This document shows, piece after piece, positions 7,901 through 18,500 of a stretch of 64,000 nucleotides of DNA. Source of the DNA: Pseudorasbora parva (Eukaryota > Chordata > Actinopteri > Cypriniformes > Gobionidae); the NCBI RefSeq assembly GCF_024679245.1, contig NW_027125104.1, positions 620,001-684,000 on the forward strand, given 5' to 3'. A program made the translations under genes and the position numbers. Within the stretch, counting starts at the first letter, position 1, and each line of letters opens with the position of its first letter. A model generated the notes under the pieces. That model had not been told where the DNA came from and searched no databases. It worked only from the letters and a program-made list of their open reading frames with translations.

Positions 7901-8328
7901 ATGGAAAGTGCCCAAGGGAGGGGTGTTGGGAAGAAGAGACAATAAAACATACTTTTTGGGAGTGTGGGTTTGCACAGAGGGTGTGGGGGAGGGGAAAGAG
8001 GGTGTTAGGGGTGATCTCAGGAAATTTTAAGGTGTCGGGGGAGAATGTAATCGGTGGAATAAGAAGTAAGAAGGGGGAAGGGAAAGTGGCTTATATGCTG
8101 TGGTTAATAATAAGTTTGGTCAAAAAAGGACTTTGGGAGGAAAGACAGGGAATATGTAGGGGGAAAGGGAAAAGGTCAGAAGAAGGGGTAATACGGGGAG
8201 TGGAGTATGAAGTAAGGGCAAGGATTAGGTGGGATATACAAAGATGGGGGAAACATGCAGCTAAAGAGAGGTGGAAAGGGTTGTTTGGGTTATATGATGA
8301 CGAATGGAAAGAGAATGAGATGAGATAA
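4921..8328 (+). CDS. Element 1 ORF2: AP endonuclease and reverse transcriptase
   Basis: The open frame has 1135 codons after the ORF1 stop. The endonuclease domain, about 8-235, nicks the target. Its catalytic-type residues are N13, E42 (LQEVH), D145 and N147 (GGDFN) and D219-H220 (SDHD). The reverse transcriptase, about 440-760, shows KVPGIDGLP, motif A with D584 (LDQAKAFDRV), RQGCPLSPLLF and the catalytic YADD at 687-690. A C-terminal CCHC knuckle lies at C997, C1002, H1010, C1015. All key residues are present. Oddly, the frame begins GTGGTGAGC with no ATG: the first in-frame Met is codon 129, inside the endonuclease. Translation must use stop read-through from ORF1, a non-AUG start or another mechanism. 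The 5' boundary is therefore the limit of the open frame, not a proven start. Confidence 0.92.
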   Translation: MVSNDELTVGSINVRGLRDNVKRRAVFSFLENCRCDILFLQEVHLKSSQDARKFTEEWGRGGAVWSVGGVYSSGVGILFRGKELEVRSYFTVSQGRVIGADVRWRGGEYRLLSVYAPQTVEERKDIFEMLLTVCATNKQIIMGGDFNLQLGDKGDSSLMVLEGVLQGHGLVDGGQGVNPKVCMSTWRNSRGVEKRLDYVFFSKGLVLEGGGVKPVFFSDHDLVWFVVKGQNVKFGKGYWRMNIEILRERQFCEEYVCFFKGLEGLKVMYDDVVGWWEMVKNRSKEWIVKYCKRRMSNFRRQAGKLQRDLELIFEEYNVGGTFDWDRVNLLKRQIKGLYEDQAKRFLLKRRHETRENGEACNAGFFRSVRDQKEKQIIVELKDKEGEILGKTEEITEYVGQYFQQFFSKREIVKEKSDFFVNFLSSVVPDEVGAELNSPITLEEVEGALRRMSKGKVPGIDGLPVEFYVRFFNILGPHLMEVVREVLENKSMSGSMATGVITLLYKKGERSDITNYRPLTMLTVDYKIIAKVLADRLRKALPHVVHVDQTCGVEGRSIKWNLQLIRDVIAWVEDRELPLMVVSLDQAKAFDRVNRWFLFKVMERMGLGEGYIGWIRTLYTGARCLVQVNGALGQSFDVWEGVRQGCPLSPLLFVLYMEPLAQAIRRDGRIKGLRVPGGKGAVVKLSQYADDTTLLLDSDKCLERALHLFEEFSLASGASLNISKSAVKFFGKFRQRRNGIGGLQVCEGPLKILGIRFQNEGSATLNWEERIVSVQKRLARWKGRRLTLWGKVLVLKIEVLSVFQYLAVIYPLPASMRKSVIRLIFTFVWGGRYEYVKRTEMFNSIKEGGRDVPHVPLKLDCFFVSSILAQLAGTAEHPSWFFLRLFFSYQARHVMRWSNEGPRSETQPWHYRHAVKWMSKYPESKEITVCLDQRMLYGKVRERVSSVVRVGVSREVWLNIQPKNLDNDLKDLNWLCFLRRLPVKEIMYRHGIAKDGKCPREGCWEEETIKHTFWECGFAQRVWGRGKRVLGVISGNFKVSGENVIGGIRSKKGEGKVAYMLWLIISLVKKGLWEERQGICRGKGKRSEEGVIRGVEYEVRARIRWDIQRWGKHAAKERWKGLFGLYDDEWKENEMR

Positions 8329-8358
8329 TATGTGTATGTAATTTTGAGTTGTATGTGA

Positions 8359-8388
<30 letters not shown>
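8329..8388 (+). other. Element 1 3' UTR and poly(A) tail
   Basis: There are 32 bases of T/G-rich 3' UTR, then 28-29 A (8361-8389; the last A may be U2 nucleotide 38). AATAAA at 8358-8363 runs directly into the tail, so it is too close to be a normal poly(A) signal for this end. Confidence 0.85.
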
Positions 8389-8393
<5 letters not shown>

Positions 8394-8542
8394 TTCTTAT
8401 CAGTTTAATATCTGATACGTCCCCTATCCGGGGACTGCATATTAAATTGATTTTTGGCACATGGAGCCGGAACCGGGGCTTGCTCCGTCCACTCCACGCA
8501 TCGACCTGGTATTGCAGTGCCTCCAGGAACGGTGTGCTTCCC
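8389..8542 (+). pseudogene. RNU2: U2 snRNA 3' fragment (nucleotides 38-191) right of element 1
   Basis: U2 resumes at ATCTGTTCTTATCAG directly after the poly(A) tract. The first A (nucleotide 38) could equally belong to the tail. The Sm site and 3' stem-loops are present, but there is no promoter. Relative to an intact copy, GTAGT (33-37) is missing between the two fragments. Confidence 0.96.
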
Positions 8543-9010
8543 CTTTTTGGGGACTGCGAATTGTTGTGACTAATAGAAGAACCAACAACACCACTGGAAT
8601 TTTGTCAGAGAATACAGAAATACGCAGGAAGCGCATACAGAATGACGATGAGGTGACCGTTGACGATGACCGTGCCACAGAGAAAGCAGCAAGCTGCGGT
8701 CATATGAGCATAGGGAAAAAAGAAGAACAAAAGCGTCGGTTGCCGGCCGGCTGACTCATCACCGTCACAGCACGTTTTTTGATGTCCCTCTTATTTGAGA
8801 GTCTTTACCAACGAGCTGATGAGTCGAATCGGGGGTTTGTGTTGGATGGATTAGGGACACCTGATTCAAATCAAGGTCAGGCACGCACGCACGCAGCAGT
8901 CAAGCAATGGAAGGTGCCCCGTCCTTCCTTTTCTTGGGGGAGGGGAAGGTCACCGTGTTTGAGGATGGCGAAGGGGGATAGGGCGCCTCTGCCTGGAGGC
9001 CAGGCAACTC

Positions 9011-9174
9011 ATACTTACCTGGCAGGGGAGACACCATGATCAGGAAGGTGGTTCACCCAGGGCGAGGCTCGGCCATTGCACTCCGGTTGTGCTGACCCCT
9101 GCGAATTCCCCAAATGTGGGAATCTCGACTGCATAATTTATGGTAGTGGGGGACTGCGTTCGCGCTCTCCCCTG
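9011..9174 (+). ncRNA. RNU1: U1 spliceosomal snRNA (copy 3)
   Basis: First U1 after element 1. The gene is unchanged. Its unit has G at -180 and T at 9240, where copy 1 has C; both are spacer variants. Confidence 0.97.
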
Positions 9175-10207
9175 TACACACTGGTTAAAAGCAGATAGCG
9201 TGGAGGGAAAAAGCGTGCGGTTCTTGACGCTTGTGGCGCTGCCCACTGCCCCAAAGGGTGAAGTTGCACCAGTTTTGTTATGTTTCTGTCTCTTTCTGCT
9301 GTGTCAGCCAGTGACCCGGAGAGTTCAGAGAACTGAACTGCGTCTGTTTTCATCGAGGTTGTCGAAACCTGCGACCGGTTTGCCGAATGTGGTTTTTCCC
9401 ACAAACTTTGATATTCAACGGACGAGTTGATTGACAGCAGTGGTCCCAAAGGCAAAGTTGTTCGGATGGAGGTTTTCTGTCGTATGGTACGACTGTCTCG
9501 TGCGCGTGCTGTGAAAAAGCACGCGACATACGTTCGCCTATAGCCGCTCTCATGTTGTTGCTTTTTCATTTTAAAGCGCCACTAGGTGGCCATTCACCGC
9601 GTCCTTTCTCGCCTGACCCCAGACTGAGCCCGTGCACGGGTGTACCGGCTTGGGTGAAATTGTCTCGTTCCGTCCAAGAGCTATAGCCGTTCTAGCAGAC
9701 CCCGCCTCGCCCAGCCCGTAGGTTTCGGCCTGCCGCCGCCAAGCTGAATCGAAATTCCCACTTTTTTTCCGATCTGGACGGACAGTCAGACTCCAGAGAA
9801 TCTTTCTGCACTGGTTTGGGCCAGATCGGGCAAAAGACCTAGGACTAGTGTGCAAAAGTAGGTTTTTCACAAAATCCCAAATACCCGAAAATTTCGCCAG
9901 CGCAACCTTCGAATCCGAGGCATGCGTCTCGCTCGGCTCGAGCCAAGGATTCCGATGATATAAGACACTTGGTTCTGCGGCGTGCGGTTTGGGAGCTACG
10001 AGCCATTTCGTACTTTCGGTGGCTGTAGCGCCACCGCCGGGCCCATCGGGGGGCCAGCCTTGGTGATGTTGTAGAGCGAGTGGCTAGTACCATCCCTCAA
10101 AGTTTCAGGTCTCTACGACGTACGGCCTTTGCCAACCCTCCCCCCCCTCACCGCTTCCCAGATGGGCGTCGCCTTTGCCGGCTCCCCTGCCGCTGCGTCA
10201 TTGTGTC

Positions 10208-10398
10208 ATCGCTTCTCGGCCTTTTGGCTAAGATCAAGTGTAGTATCTGTTCTTATCAGTTTAATATCTGATACGTCCCCTATCCGGGGACTGCATATTA
10301 AATTGATTTTTGGCACATGGAGCCGGAACCGGGGCTTGCTCCGTCCACTCCACGCATCGACCTGGTATTGCAGTGCCTCCAGGAACGGTGTGCTTCCC
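10208..10398 (+). ncRNA. RNU2: U2 spliceosomal snRNA (copy 2)
   Basis: Complete, with T at nucleotide 97 like the majority. Just after the gene, the small CCCC-loop-GGGG hairpin has C at 10404 instead of T. Confidence 0.97.
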
Positions 10399-10862
10399 CT
10401 TTTCGGGGACTGCGAATTGTTGTGACTAATAGAAGAACCAACAACACCACTGGACTTTTGTCAGAGAATACAGAAATACGCAGGAAGCGCATACAGAATG
10501 ACGATGAGGTGACCGTTGACGATGACCGTGCCACAGAGAAAGCAGCAAGCTGCGGTCATATGAGCATAGGGAAAAAAGAAGAACAAAAGCGTCGGTTGCC
10601 GGCCGGCTGACTCATCACCGTCACAGCACGTTTTTTGATGTCCCTCTTATTTGAGAGTCTTTACCAACGAGCTGATGAGTCGAATCGGGGGTTTGTGTTG
10701 GATGGATTAGGGACACCTGATTCAAATCAAGGTCACGCATGCACGCAGCAGTCAAGCAATGGAAGGTGCCCCGTCCTTCCTTTTCTTGGGGGAGGGGAAG
10801 GTCACCGTGTTTGAGGATGGCGAAGGGGGATAGGGCGCCTCTGCCTGGAGGCCAGGCAACTC

Positions 10863-11026
10863 ATACTTACCTGGCAGGGGAGACACCATGATCAGGAAGG
10901 TGGTTCACCCAGGGCGAGGCTCGGCCATTGCACTCCGGTTGTGCTGACCCCTGCGAATTCCCCAAATGTGGGAATCTCGACTGCATAATTTATGGTAGTG
11001 GGGGACTGCGTTCGCGCTCTCCCCTG
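10863..11026 (+). ncRNA. RNU1: U1 spliceosomal snRNA (copy 4)
   Basis: The gene is unchanged. Its upstream region is four bases shorter in the GCAC-type repeat near 10734, so elements upstream of that repeat lie 4 bp closer to the start. Confidence 0.97.
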
Positions 11027-12059
11027 TACACACTGGTTAAAAGCAGATAGCGTGGAGGGAAAAAGCGTGCGGTTCTTGACGCTTGTGGCGCTGCCCACTG
11101 CCCCAAAGGGTGAAGTTGCACCAGTTTTGTTATGTTTCTGTCTCTTTCTGCTGTGTCAGCCAGTGACCCGGAGAGTTCAGAGAACTGAACTGCGTCTGTT
11201 TTCATCGAGGTTGTCGAAACCTGCGACCGGTTTGCCGAATGTGGTTTTTCCCACAAACTTTGATATTCAACGGACGAGTTGATTGACAGCAGTGGTCCCA
11301 AAGGCAAAGTTGTTCGGATGGAGGTTTTCTGTCGTATGGTACGACTGTCTCGTGCGCGTGCTGTGAAAAAGCACGCGACATACGTTCGCCTATAGCCGCT
11401 CTCATGTTGTTGCTTTTTCATTTTAAAGCGCCACTAGGTGGCCATTCACCGCGTCCTTTCTCGCCTGACCCCAGACTGAGCCCGTGCACGGGTGTACCGG
11501 CTTGGGTGAAATTGTCTCGTTCCGTCCAAGAGCTATAGCCGTTCTAGCAGACCCCGCCTCGCCCAGCCCGTAGGTTTCGGCCTGCCGCCGCCAAGCTGAA
11601 TCGAAATTCCCACTTTTTTTCCGATCTGGACGGACAGTCAGACTCCAGAGAATCTTTCTGCACTGGTTTGGGCCAGATCGGGCAAAAGACCTAGGACTAG
11701 TGTGCAAAAGTAGGTTTTTCACAAAATCCCAAATACCCGAAAATTTCGCCAGCGCAACCTTCGAATCCGAGGCATGCGTCTCGCTCGGCTCGAGCCAAGG
11801 ATTCCGATGATATAAGACACTTGGTTCTGCGGCGTGCGGTTTGGGAGCTACGAGCCATTTCGTACTTTCGGTGGCTGTAGCGCCACCGCCGGGCCCATCG
11901 GGGGGCCAGCCTTGGTGATGTTGTAGAGCGAGTGGCTAGTACCATCCCTCAAAGTTTCAGGTCTCTACGACGTACGGCCTTTGCCAACCCTCCCCCCCCT
12001 CACCGCTTCCCAGATGGGCGTCGCCTTTGCCGGCTCCCCTGCCGCTGCGTCATTGTGTC

Positions 12060-12250
12060 ATCGCTTCTCGGCCTTTTGGCTAAGATCAAGTGTAGTATCT
12101 GTTCTTATCAGTTTAATATCTGATACGTCCCCTATCCGGGGACTGCATATTAAATTGATTTTTGGCACATGGAGCCGGAACCGGGGCTTGCTCCGTCCAC
12201 TCCACGCATCGACCTGGTATTGCAGTGCCTCCAGGAACGGTGTGCTTCCC
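12060..12250 (+). ncRNA. RNU2: U2 spliceosomal snRNA (copy 3)
   Basis: Complete. It shares the downstream C (12256) with copy 2. It is the last intact U2 before element 2. Confidence 0.97.
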
Positions 12251-12714
12251 CTTTTCGGGGACTGCGAATTGTTGTGACTAATAGAAGAACCAACAACACC
12301 ACTGGACTTTTGTCAGAGAATACAGAAATACGCAGGAAGCGCATACAGAATGACGATGAGGTGACCGTTGACGATGACCGTGCCACAGAGAAAGCAGCAA
12401 GCTGCGGTCATATGAGCATAGGGAAAAAAGAAGAACAAAAGCGTCGGTTGCCGGCCGGCTGACTCATCACCGTCACAGCACGTTTTTTGATGTCCCTCTT
12501 ATTTGAGAGTCTTTACCAACGAGCTGATGAGTCGAATCGGGGGTTTGTGTTGGATGGATTAGGGACACCTGATTCAAATCAAGGTCACGCATGCACGCAG
12601 CAGTCAAGCAATGGAAGGTGCCCCGTCCTTCCTTTTCTTGGGGGAGGGGAAGGTCACCGTGTTTGAGGATGGCGAAGGGGGATAGGGCGCCTCTGCCTGG
12701 AGGCCAGGCAACTC

Positions 12715-12878
12715 ATACTTACCTGGCAGGGGAGACACCATGATCAGGAAGGTGGTTCACCCAGGGCGAGGCTCGGCCATTGCACTCCGGTTGTGCTGAC
12801 CCCTGCGAATTCCCCAAATGTGGGAATCTCGACTGCATAATTTATGGTAGTGGGGGACTGCGTTCGCGCTCTCCCCTG
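12715..12878 (+). ncRNA. RNU1: U1 spliceosomal snRNA (copy 5)
   Basis: The gene is unchanged. It has the same four-base upstream deletion as copy 4 but the common C at 12944. It is the last U1 before element 2. Confidence 0.97.
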
Positions 12879-13911
12879 TACACACTGGTTAAAAGCAGAT
12901 AGCGTGGAGGGAAAAAGCGTGCGGTTCTTGACGCTTGTGGCGCCGCCCACTGCCCCAAAGGGTGAAGTTGCACCAGTTTTGTTATGTTTCTGTCTCTTTC
13001 TGCTGTGTCAGCCAGTGACCCGGAGAGTTCAGAGAACTGAACTGCGTCTGTTTTCATCGAGGTTGTCGAAACCTGCGACCGGTTTGCCGAATGTGGTTTT
13101 TCCCACAAACTTTGATATTCAACGGACGAGTTGATTGACAGCAGTGGTCCCAAAGGCAAAGTTGTTCGGATGGAGGTTTTCTGTCGTATGGTACGACTGT
13201 CTCGTGCGCGTGCTGTGAAAAAGCACGCGACATACGTTCGCCTATAGCCGCTCTCATGTTGTTGCTTTTTCATTTTAAAGCGCCACTAGGTGGCCATTCA
13301 CCGCGTCCTTTCTCGCCTGACCCCAGACTGAGCCCGTGCACGGGTGTACCGGCTTGGGTGAAATTGTCTCGTTCCGTCCAAGAGCTATAGCCGTTCTAGC
13401 AGACCCCGCCTCGCCCAGCCCGTAGGTTTCGGCCTGCCGCCGCCAAGCTGAATCGAAATTCCCACTTTTTTTCCGATCTGGACGGACAGTCAGACTCCAG
13501 AGAATCTTTCTGCACTGGTTTGGGCCAGATCGGGCAAAAGACCTAGGACTAGTGTGCAAAAGTAGGTTTTTCACAAAATCCCAAATACCCGAAAATTTCG
13601 CCAGCGCAACCTTCGAATCCGAGGCATGCGTCTCGCTCGGCTCGAGCCAAGGATTCCGATGATATAAGACACTTGGTTCTGCGGCGTGCGGTTTGGGAGC
13701 TACGAGCCATTTCGTACTTTCGGTGGCTGTAGCGCCACCGCCGGGCCCATCGGGGGGCCAGCCTTGGTGATGTTGTAGAGCGAGTGGCTAGTACCATCCC
13801 TCAAAGTTTCAGGTCTCTACGACGTACGGCCTTTGCCAACCCTCCCCCCCCTCACCGCTTCCCAGATGGGCGTCGCCTTTGCCGGCTCCCCTGCCGCTGC
13901 GTCATTGTGTC

Positions 13912-13943
13912 ATCGCTTCTCGGCCTTTTGGCTAAGATCAAGT
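13912..13943 (+). pseudogene. RNU2: U2 snRNA 5' fragment (nucleotides 1-32) left of element 2
   Basis: The break comes at the same place as in the copy at 3517, after GATCAAGT. The next five bases are ATCTG, which also equal U2 nucleotides 38-42. The left flank can therefore be read as U2 1-42 lacking GTAGT. The PSE upstream is intact. Confidence 0.95.
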
Positions 13944-14150
13944 ATCTGGTCGAACGGTTGAGACTGCGATCGCCTCTCTGAGGTTTCCTGGCTCGAGATC
14001 CTTTTGTGTCCCGAGCCGCACAACTTCTGAGAGGTAGAGTGATCCTGCTTTTTTACGGTTCAACAAGTTTTAAGGTAAGACTTTTATTATTTTATCTATT
14101 TATTGTATTTATTGTTATTTTACAGTTTTTAGGCTGTTGGTGCCTCCACC
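13944..14150 (+). other. Element 2 5' UTR
   Basis: A 207-bp leader, or 202 bp if ATCTG is target sequence. It ends in an AT-rich stretch, then GTGCCTCCACC before the ORF1 ATG, a good vertebrate start context. It may hold an internal promoter, but no motif is recognised. It is much longer than the 28-bp leader of element 1. Confidence 0.7.
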
Positions 14151-15491
14151 ATGTCGGCTGCTCGTGCTGGCATGCGGAGGCACCACAGCGTGCGCTTTTT
14201 ATTTAGAGAGGTGGATGGTAAGCTCCTGGGGTTGTCTCGTCTAGACTTCTCCAGGAAGCTGATCCAGAAAACCCTCAATTTTAGACCTGAGGATTTAAAC
14301 TGTTTGATGACTCTGCCCCTGAACAAGGGTTTTGATTTGAGTTTTAAAACTGCTTCCCTGCTGAATGACTTTTGGCAAAGGTTTGACTCTGTTAAGGCCC
14401 AGTTCTCCATGTTCACTGTGGAAAAGCTTTCAGATAACACACTTAAAACTGTGATTGTCAGAATGTTTAACGAAACAGTGACAGGGGATGATATTTGTGT
14501 CTGGTTGGGTAGATTTTGCACTGTTAGAAGCCAGCCTATCAAAGTGCTAGATGAGGACGGCATTTGGAATTGCTCCTGGCGGATTCCCATTAAACAATGG
14601 GAAGAGGCTGGGGGCTACCAAGGCCTGAAACATCTGCCTTCCATGATTGTGCTGGGAGAAAACAGAGGCTACATACACTACCAAGGGATGCCTAAGTTGT
14701 GTAGGAAATGTGGAAGAGTTGGGCATCTAGCCGATGCATGCCAAGAGTTAGTGTGTGGGAAGTGTAAAGAAATTGGGCACATTTTTGATGATTGTACCAA
14801 TGGCAGGCGGTGCAACCTATGTGGAGAATCAAACCATCTCTACAGAGATTGCCCAAAAAGTTTTGCCAACAAACTCAAAGGCAACAAAATGGCCGCCCCA
14901 CAACCAGAACAATCAAAAGAACAAAGAGAGGAGGTGGTCCCTGAGGTTTTGGCGGGAATTTCAATTTCCCAGCCAGCCTCAGGGAGTGGTCAGGAACAAG
15001 CAAGTGGGGCGGCCACAGGGGCGGAGTCATGTTCTCCAACAGAACCTGACAAAGAAATGGAAGAAGAGGAAAGGGAGGAAACAATAGAACATGTGAAAGA
15101 AATGGAAGAAGAGGAAAGAGAGGAATCAACAGTTTCCTCCCTAGAAACGGTTTCAGACCTAGCGGTGGAATCCAGTGGGAGTGAAATTAACTTTTCACTC
15201 CCAAATGCTCAGGTGCAAAAAAGACCTGCGGGATCTCCTCTATCTGATATAGAGGAGAAGAAAGCTAGGGCAGCACATAGTCCAGATAGTTCCGTTTTGG
15301 AAGATCTGGAACATATATGGCCCCTAGAATCCCCAAATGAGGTATCTTTTTTGCACATAAAGCTAAGAACATCATCACCAAAGGAGATGCAAGAGGATTC
15401 CTCTGTAGCTCCTGAGGTGGTGAGCACTTGCTTTCCCGACCCCAGTCCTCAAGGGAGAAAGGAAAAGCAGGTGAAACAAGATATAACATAA
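14151..15491 (+). CDS. Element 2 ORF1: CCHC zinc-knuckle RNA-binding protein
   Basis: A 446-aa protein with the same plan as ORF1 of element 1. The N-terminal region contains an RRM-like part about 95-150 ([20 protein letters not shown]). Three CCHC knuckles follow at 184-234 ([42 protein letters not shown]), and then an acidic low-complexity tail. The tail contains a 15-residue internal duplication ([10 protein letters not shown] twice, DNA period 45 bp, copies starting 15051 and 15096). The ATG is preceded by CCACC, a strong start context. The likely role is binding and packaging element RNA for target-primed reverse transcription; this is inferred from family layout. Confidence 0.9.
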   Translation: MSAARAGMRRHHSVRFLFREVDGKLLGLSRLDFSRKLIQKTLNFRPEDLNCLMTLPLNKGFDLSFKTASLLNDFWQRFDSVKAQFSMFTVEKLSDNTLKTVIVRMFNETVTGDDICVWLGRFCTVRSQPIKVLDEDGIWNCSWRIPIKQWEEAGGYQGLKHLPSMIVLGENRGYIHYQGMPKLCRKCGRVGHLADACQELVCGKCKEIGHIFDDCTNGRRCNLCGESNHLYRDCPKSFANKLKGNKMAAPQPEQSKEQREEVVPEVLAGISISQPASGSGQEQASGAATGAESCSPTEPDKEMEEEEREETIEHVKEMEEEEREESTVSSLETVSDLAVESSGSEINFSLPNAQVQKRPAGSPLSDIEEKKARAAHSPDSSVLEDLEHIWPLESPNEVSFLHIKLRTSSPKEMQEDSSVAPEVVSTCFPDPSPQGRKEKQVKQDIT

Positions 15492-15536
15492 TACGTTTTT
15501 AATGGTTTTATTGTAGTCTTTTTATCATTGTCTTAA

Positions 15537-18500
15537 ATGTCTCATACCTTTTTAATAACACTGCTCATGGCCCTCACCATTTCAACCATAAATGTGAGAA
15601 GCGTGAGAGCCACCATACGAGCACAGAGCATTTTATCCTTTTTAAATACTTGTAAATCAGATTTGTTTTTATTACAGGAGTGTGCTCTACCCTTTTTAAA
15701 CAGGTACACAAAAATGGAGGAGCTATGGCCCCCTGGTCCCTCCATATGGAGCGGCTCAAACCTTAACAAGAACGACGGTGTTGCCATTTTAATTAAAAAC
15801 CCAAATATCTTGGTGAAGGGCAGCACGGTGGTGAGGGAAGGGCGAGCGCTTTTAGCAAATCTAAATTTTTTAGGTAGAGATTTTAATGTTCTTAATGTGT
15901 ATGGTTTTACGGGAAAAAATGATAGGTATGAGCTTTTAGAAGACTTGCAGCCCCACATGTTAGGAAGAGTTCCGGTAGTGGTGGCAGGGGATTTTAATTG
16001 TGTGTTATCAAAAAAAGACAGAAAGAGGGTTGGAGAAGATTTTAAAATTGATAAGACATCGGTTTTATTACAGGGTTTAGTTAGAGATTTTAATTTAGTC
16101 GACTGTTTTAAAAACATGCATCAAAGAGAGGAGGGCTACACTTGGTTCAGTAGTGATGGCGCCAAAGCCTCTCGAATCGACTATATTTTTACAAGAGACT
16201 GCCCGCCAACCGATGCTACATTGACTCCCCTCTTCTTTTCTGACCACCTAATGCTATCCTGCACCCTTTCACTACCCACGGGTGTGACGGTAGGGGGAGG
16301 GCTGTGGAAGCTGAACTGCTCCCTCTTAGAAGATGAGGACGTAGTAAAGGAATATAGGGAGCAGTTCAGCCAATGGCAGACCCTCCGAGACTTTTATGAG
16401 ACACATGCACATTGGTGGGAGATGGTAAAAGACAGGACGAGACAGTTTTTTAGGAAAGTAGGAAAAGAAAAGAAAGATAAGGAAAGGAGACACATGATGG
16501 GGCTGCAAAAAAGACTACAGAGATATTTTACCCTTTTTAACAATGGTTTTGATTTTAATGATGAAATACAAGAGGTTAAAAGAGAAATGTCAGTTTTATC
16601 CAGTCTTCAGAGCAAAGGGGTCATTTTAAGAAGTAAAGAAAGAGAAATAGAAGAAGGTGAAAAATGTACTAGGTACTTTTTTAAAAAGATAATGACACAA
16701 AGAAGGAATATAGTCAATGTAAAAGTAGAAGGGAGGGAAGCAAAAACGACAAAGGAAATTTTAAAAGGGGTTGAAGATTTTTACAGAGAATTATATAGTA
16801 CAAAATATGTAAACAGTGATACTGTAAAGGAAGTTTTAGAATTCATAGTCAGTAAAGTCAACAGTGAAAATGAGCTTTTAACCCAAGATTTTACCATTTT
16901 AGAAATGCACAAATCCCTCAAAAGTTTTAAAAGGGGGAAGTCCCCAGGAGTAGATGGACTCCCCCTGGAATTTTATCTAACCTTTTGGGATATTTTAGCT
17001 CATGAACTATTGACTGTTTTTAAAGACTTTGAGACGGTTGACAAACTTCCAGACAGTTTTAGAACAGGGATAGTTTCTTTACTTTACAAAACAGGAGACC
17101 GGACTGACTTAAAAAACTGGAGACCAATCACTCTTTTAAATTTTGATTGTAAACTTTTTAGTAAGATTTTAGCCACACGTATGTCGACAGTTTTAGAGGA
17201 CGTAATCCACCCGGATCAAGCTTGTGCTGTGCCCGGAAGAAGGATAACAGACAGCCTGGTTCTGATTAGAGATGCCATCTGTTTTGCGAGAGACAGAAAC
17301 ATCCGGCTAGTAGTCCTAAATTTAGATTTTGAGAAAGCTTTTGACCGAGTCTCGCACCAGTACCTGTTTCAGGTACTGCAAAAAATGGGTTTTCCGAAGA
17401 GGTTCATAGCTTGGGTGGGACTGCTGTACGAGGGCTTAGTCAGCAAAATCCTTGTAAATGGTCATCTCTCTAAAGCGGTAAATATTCGCAGCGGTGTCCG
17501 TCAGGGGTGTCCTTTATCCCCCCTTTTGTATGTGGCTTGTATTGAGCCACTGGCACAGATCTTGAGAAGGGATACATGGATAAAAGGAATAGACATTCCA
17601 GGGACCAGTGGACTGACAGCGACATGTGTGCTCTACATGGACGACGTAACTCTTTTAGCCACGGACGTTTTATCAATACAAAGAGCTATGGACTTGACGG
17701 ACTGGTACGGTCGGGCCTCGGGCGCAAAACTCAACAGAAGCAAGTCCGAGGCCCTGCTCTTTGGACCGTGGGACGACAGAGACACAGGCGGACTTAATGT
17801 AGATTTTAAGGAGACAGATTTTAAGATTTTAGGAGTTAAATTTGACAAGGAAGGGGGTGGACGGGAAAACTGGACTGACTTATTAGGGAAAGTTAGGAAA
17901 AGACTGGGGTTTTGGGGACTACGACAGATGACTTTGGAGGGCAAAGTTTTAATTTTTAAAGCCATCATTTTACCTCTAATGTCACTTGTTTGTTCTGTTT
18001 TTATCCCTCCTAGGAAATTCCTAAAGAAATTAGAAAGGGCGGTGTTTTATTTCCTGTGGGGGTCCAAGTGGGAGAGGTTGAAGAGGGACGTGGTCAAGAG
18101 GAGACCAGAAAATGGTGGAAAAGGGCTCCCAGACCCCCACCTGTTTTTAGGCAGCCGCTTCACCGCCCTACATTTAAGATATGCCACGACCCCATCCAAA
18201 GAAAATAAGACAGCAGCCATGGCACGGTTTTGGATGGGGTCTTACCTAAGAGCACTGAAGATTTTACCAATTGATTTGAGAAGTCCTGTATCTTTTAATC
18301 TACCCACAGAGTACAGTTTTATAAAAAAGTTTTTAAAGAAACATTTTTTAGAACAACAAGACATCACCATTTTAACCAACCACAAATCTCTTGTCTCCTT
18401 TGTGCAGGACCGGGAACCGGTGAGTCCAATTCCAAACCTCACTCTAAGTGAGGCAAAATTGGTCTGGAAGAATGCTGCTCACCCCGCTCTCCAGAATGGA

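Larger units (their letters stand above)
3549..8388 (+). mobile_element. Element 1: full-length U2-inserted non-LTR retrotransposon (Tx1/Keno-like)
   Basis: The element is about 4840 bp, in the same orientation as U2, starting CGTGATTT right after U2 nucleotide 32 and ending in about 28 A. It has a 28-bp 5' UTR, ORF1 (CCHC), ORF2 (AP endonuclease plus reverse transcriptase) and a 32-bp 3' UTR. There are no terminal repeats and no target-site duplication; instead five target bases (GTAGT) are missing. Layout and APE-type endonuclease place it in the L1/Tx1 group. U2 insertion suggests the Keno family described from fish; that name is from memory and not confirmed. Both reading frames are uninterrupted, which points to recent insertion. 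Confidence 0.93.
8389..13943 (+). repeat. U1-U2 snRNA tandem array, middle block between the two retrotransposons
   Basis: Three units lie between element 1 and element 2. Two are 1852 bp rather than 1856 bp, because a GCAC-type short repeat upstream of U1 (near 10734 and 12586) has lost four bases. The block carries private variants: C at 10404 and 12256 just after U2, ACTTTT instead of AATTTT about 50 bp further on, and T instead of C at 9240 and 11092. It is the most distinctive part of the array. Confidence 0.97.

Noticed and set aside
8358..8363. AATAAA at the end of element 1 as a poly(A) signal
   Set aside because: It merges directly with the A tract, leaving no room for the normal 10-30 nt before cleavage.
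14075..14125. Intron-like sequence in the element 2 leader (AAG|GTAAGA ... TTTTACAG)
   Set aside because: It would be only 51 nt, below the usual vertebrate minimum, and an RNA-copied element should have lost it if it were spliced.
17633..17968. Minus-strand and alternate-frame open frames within element ORF2s
   Set aside because: They are shadows of the long ORF2 frames, which carry the conserved endonuclease and RT motifs.
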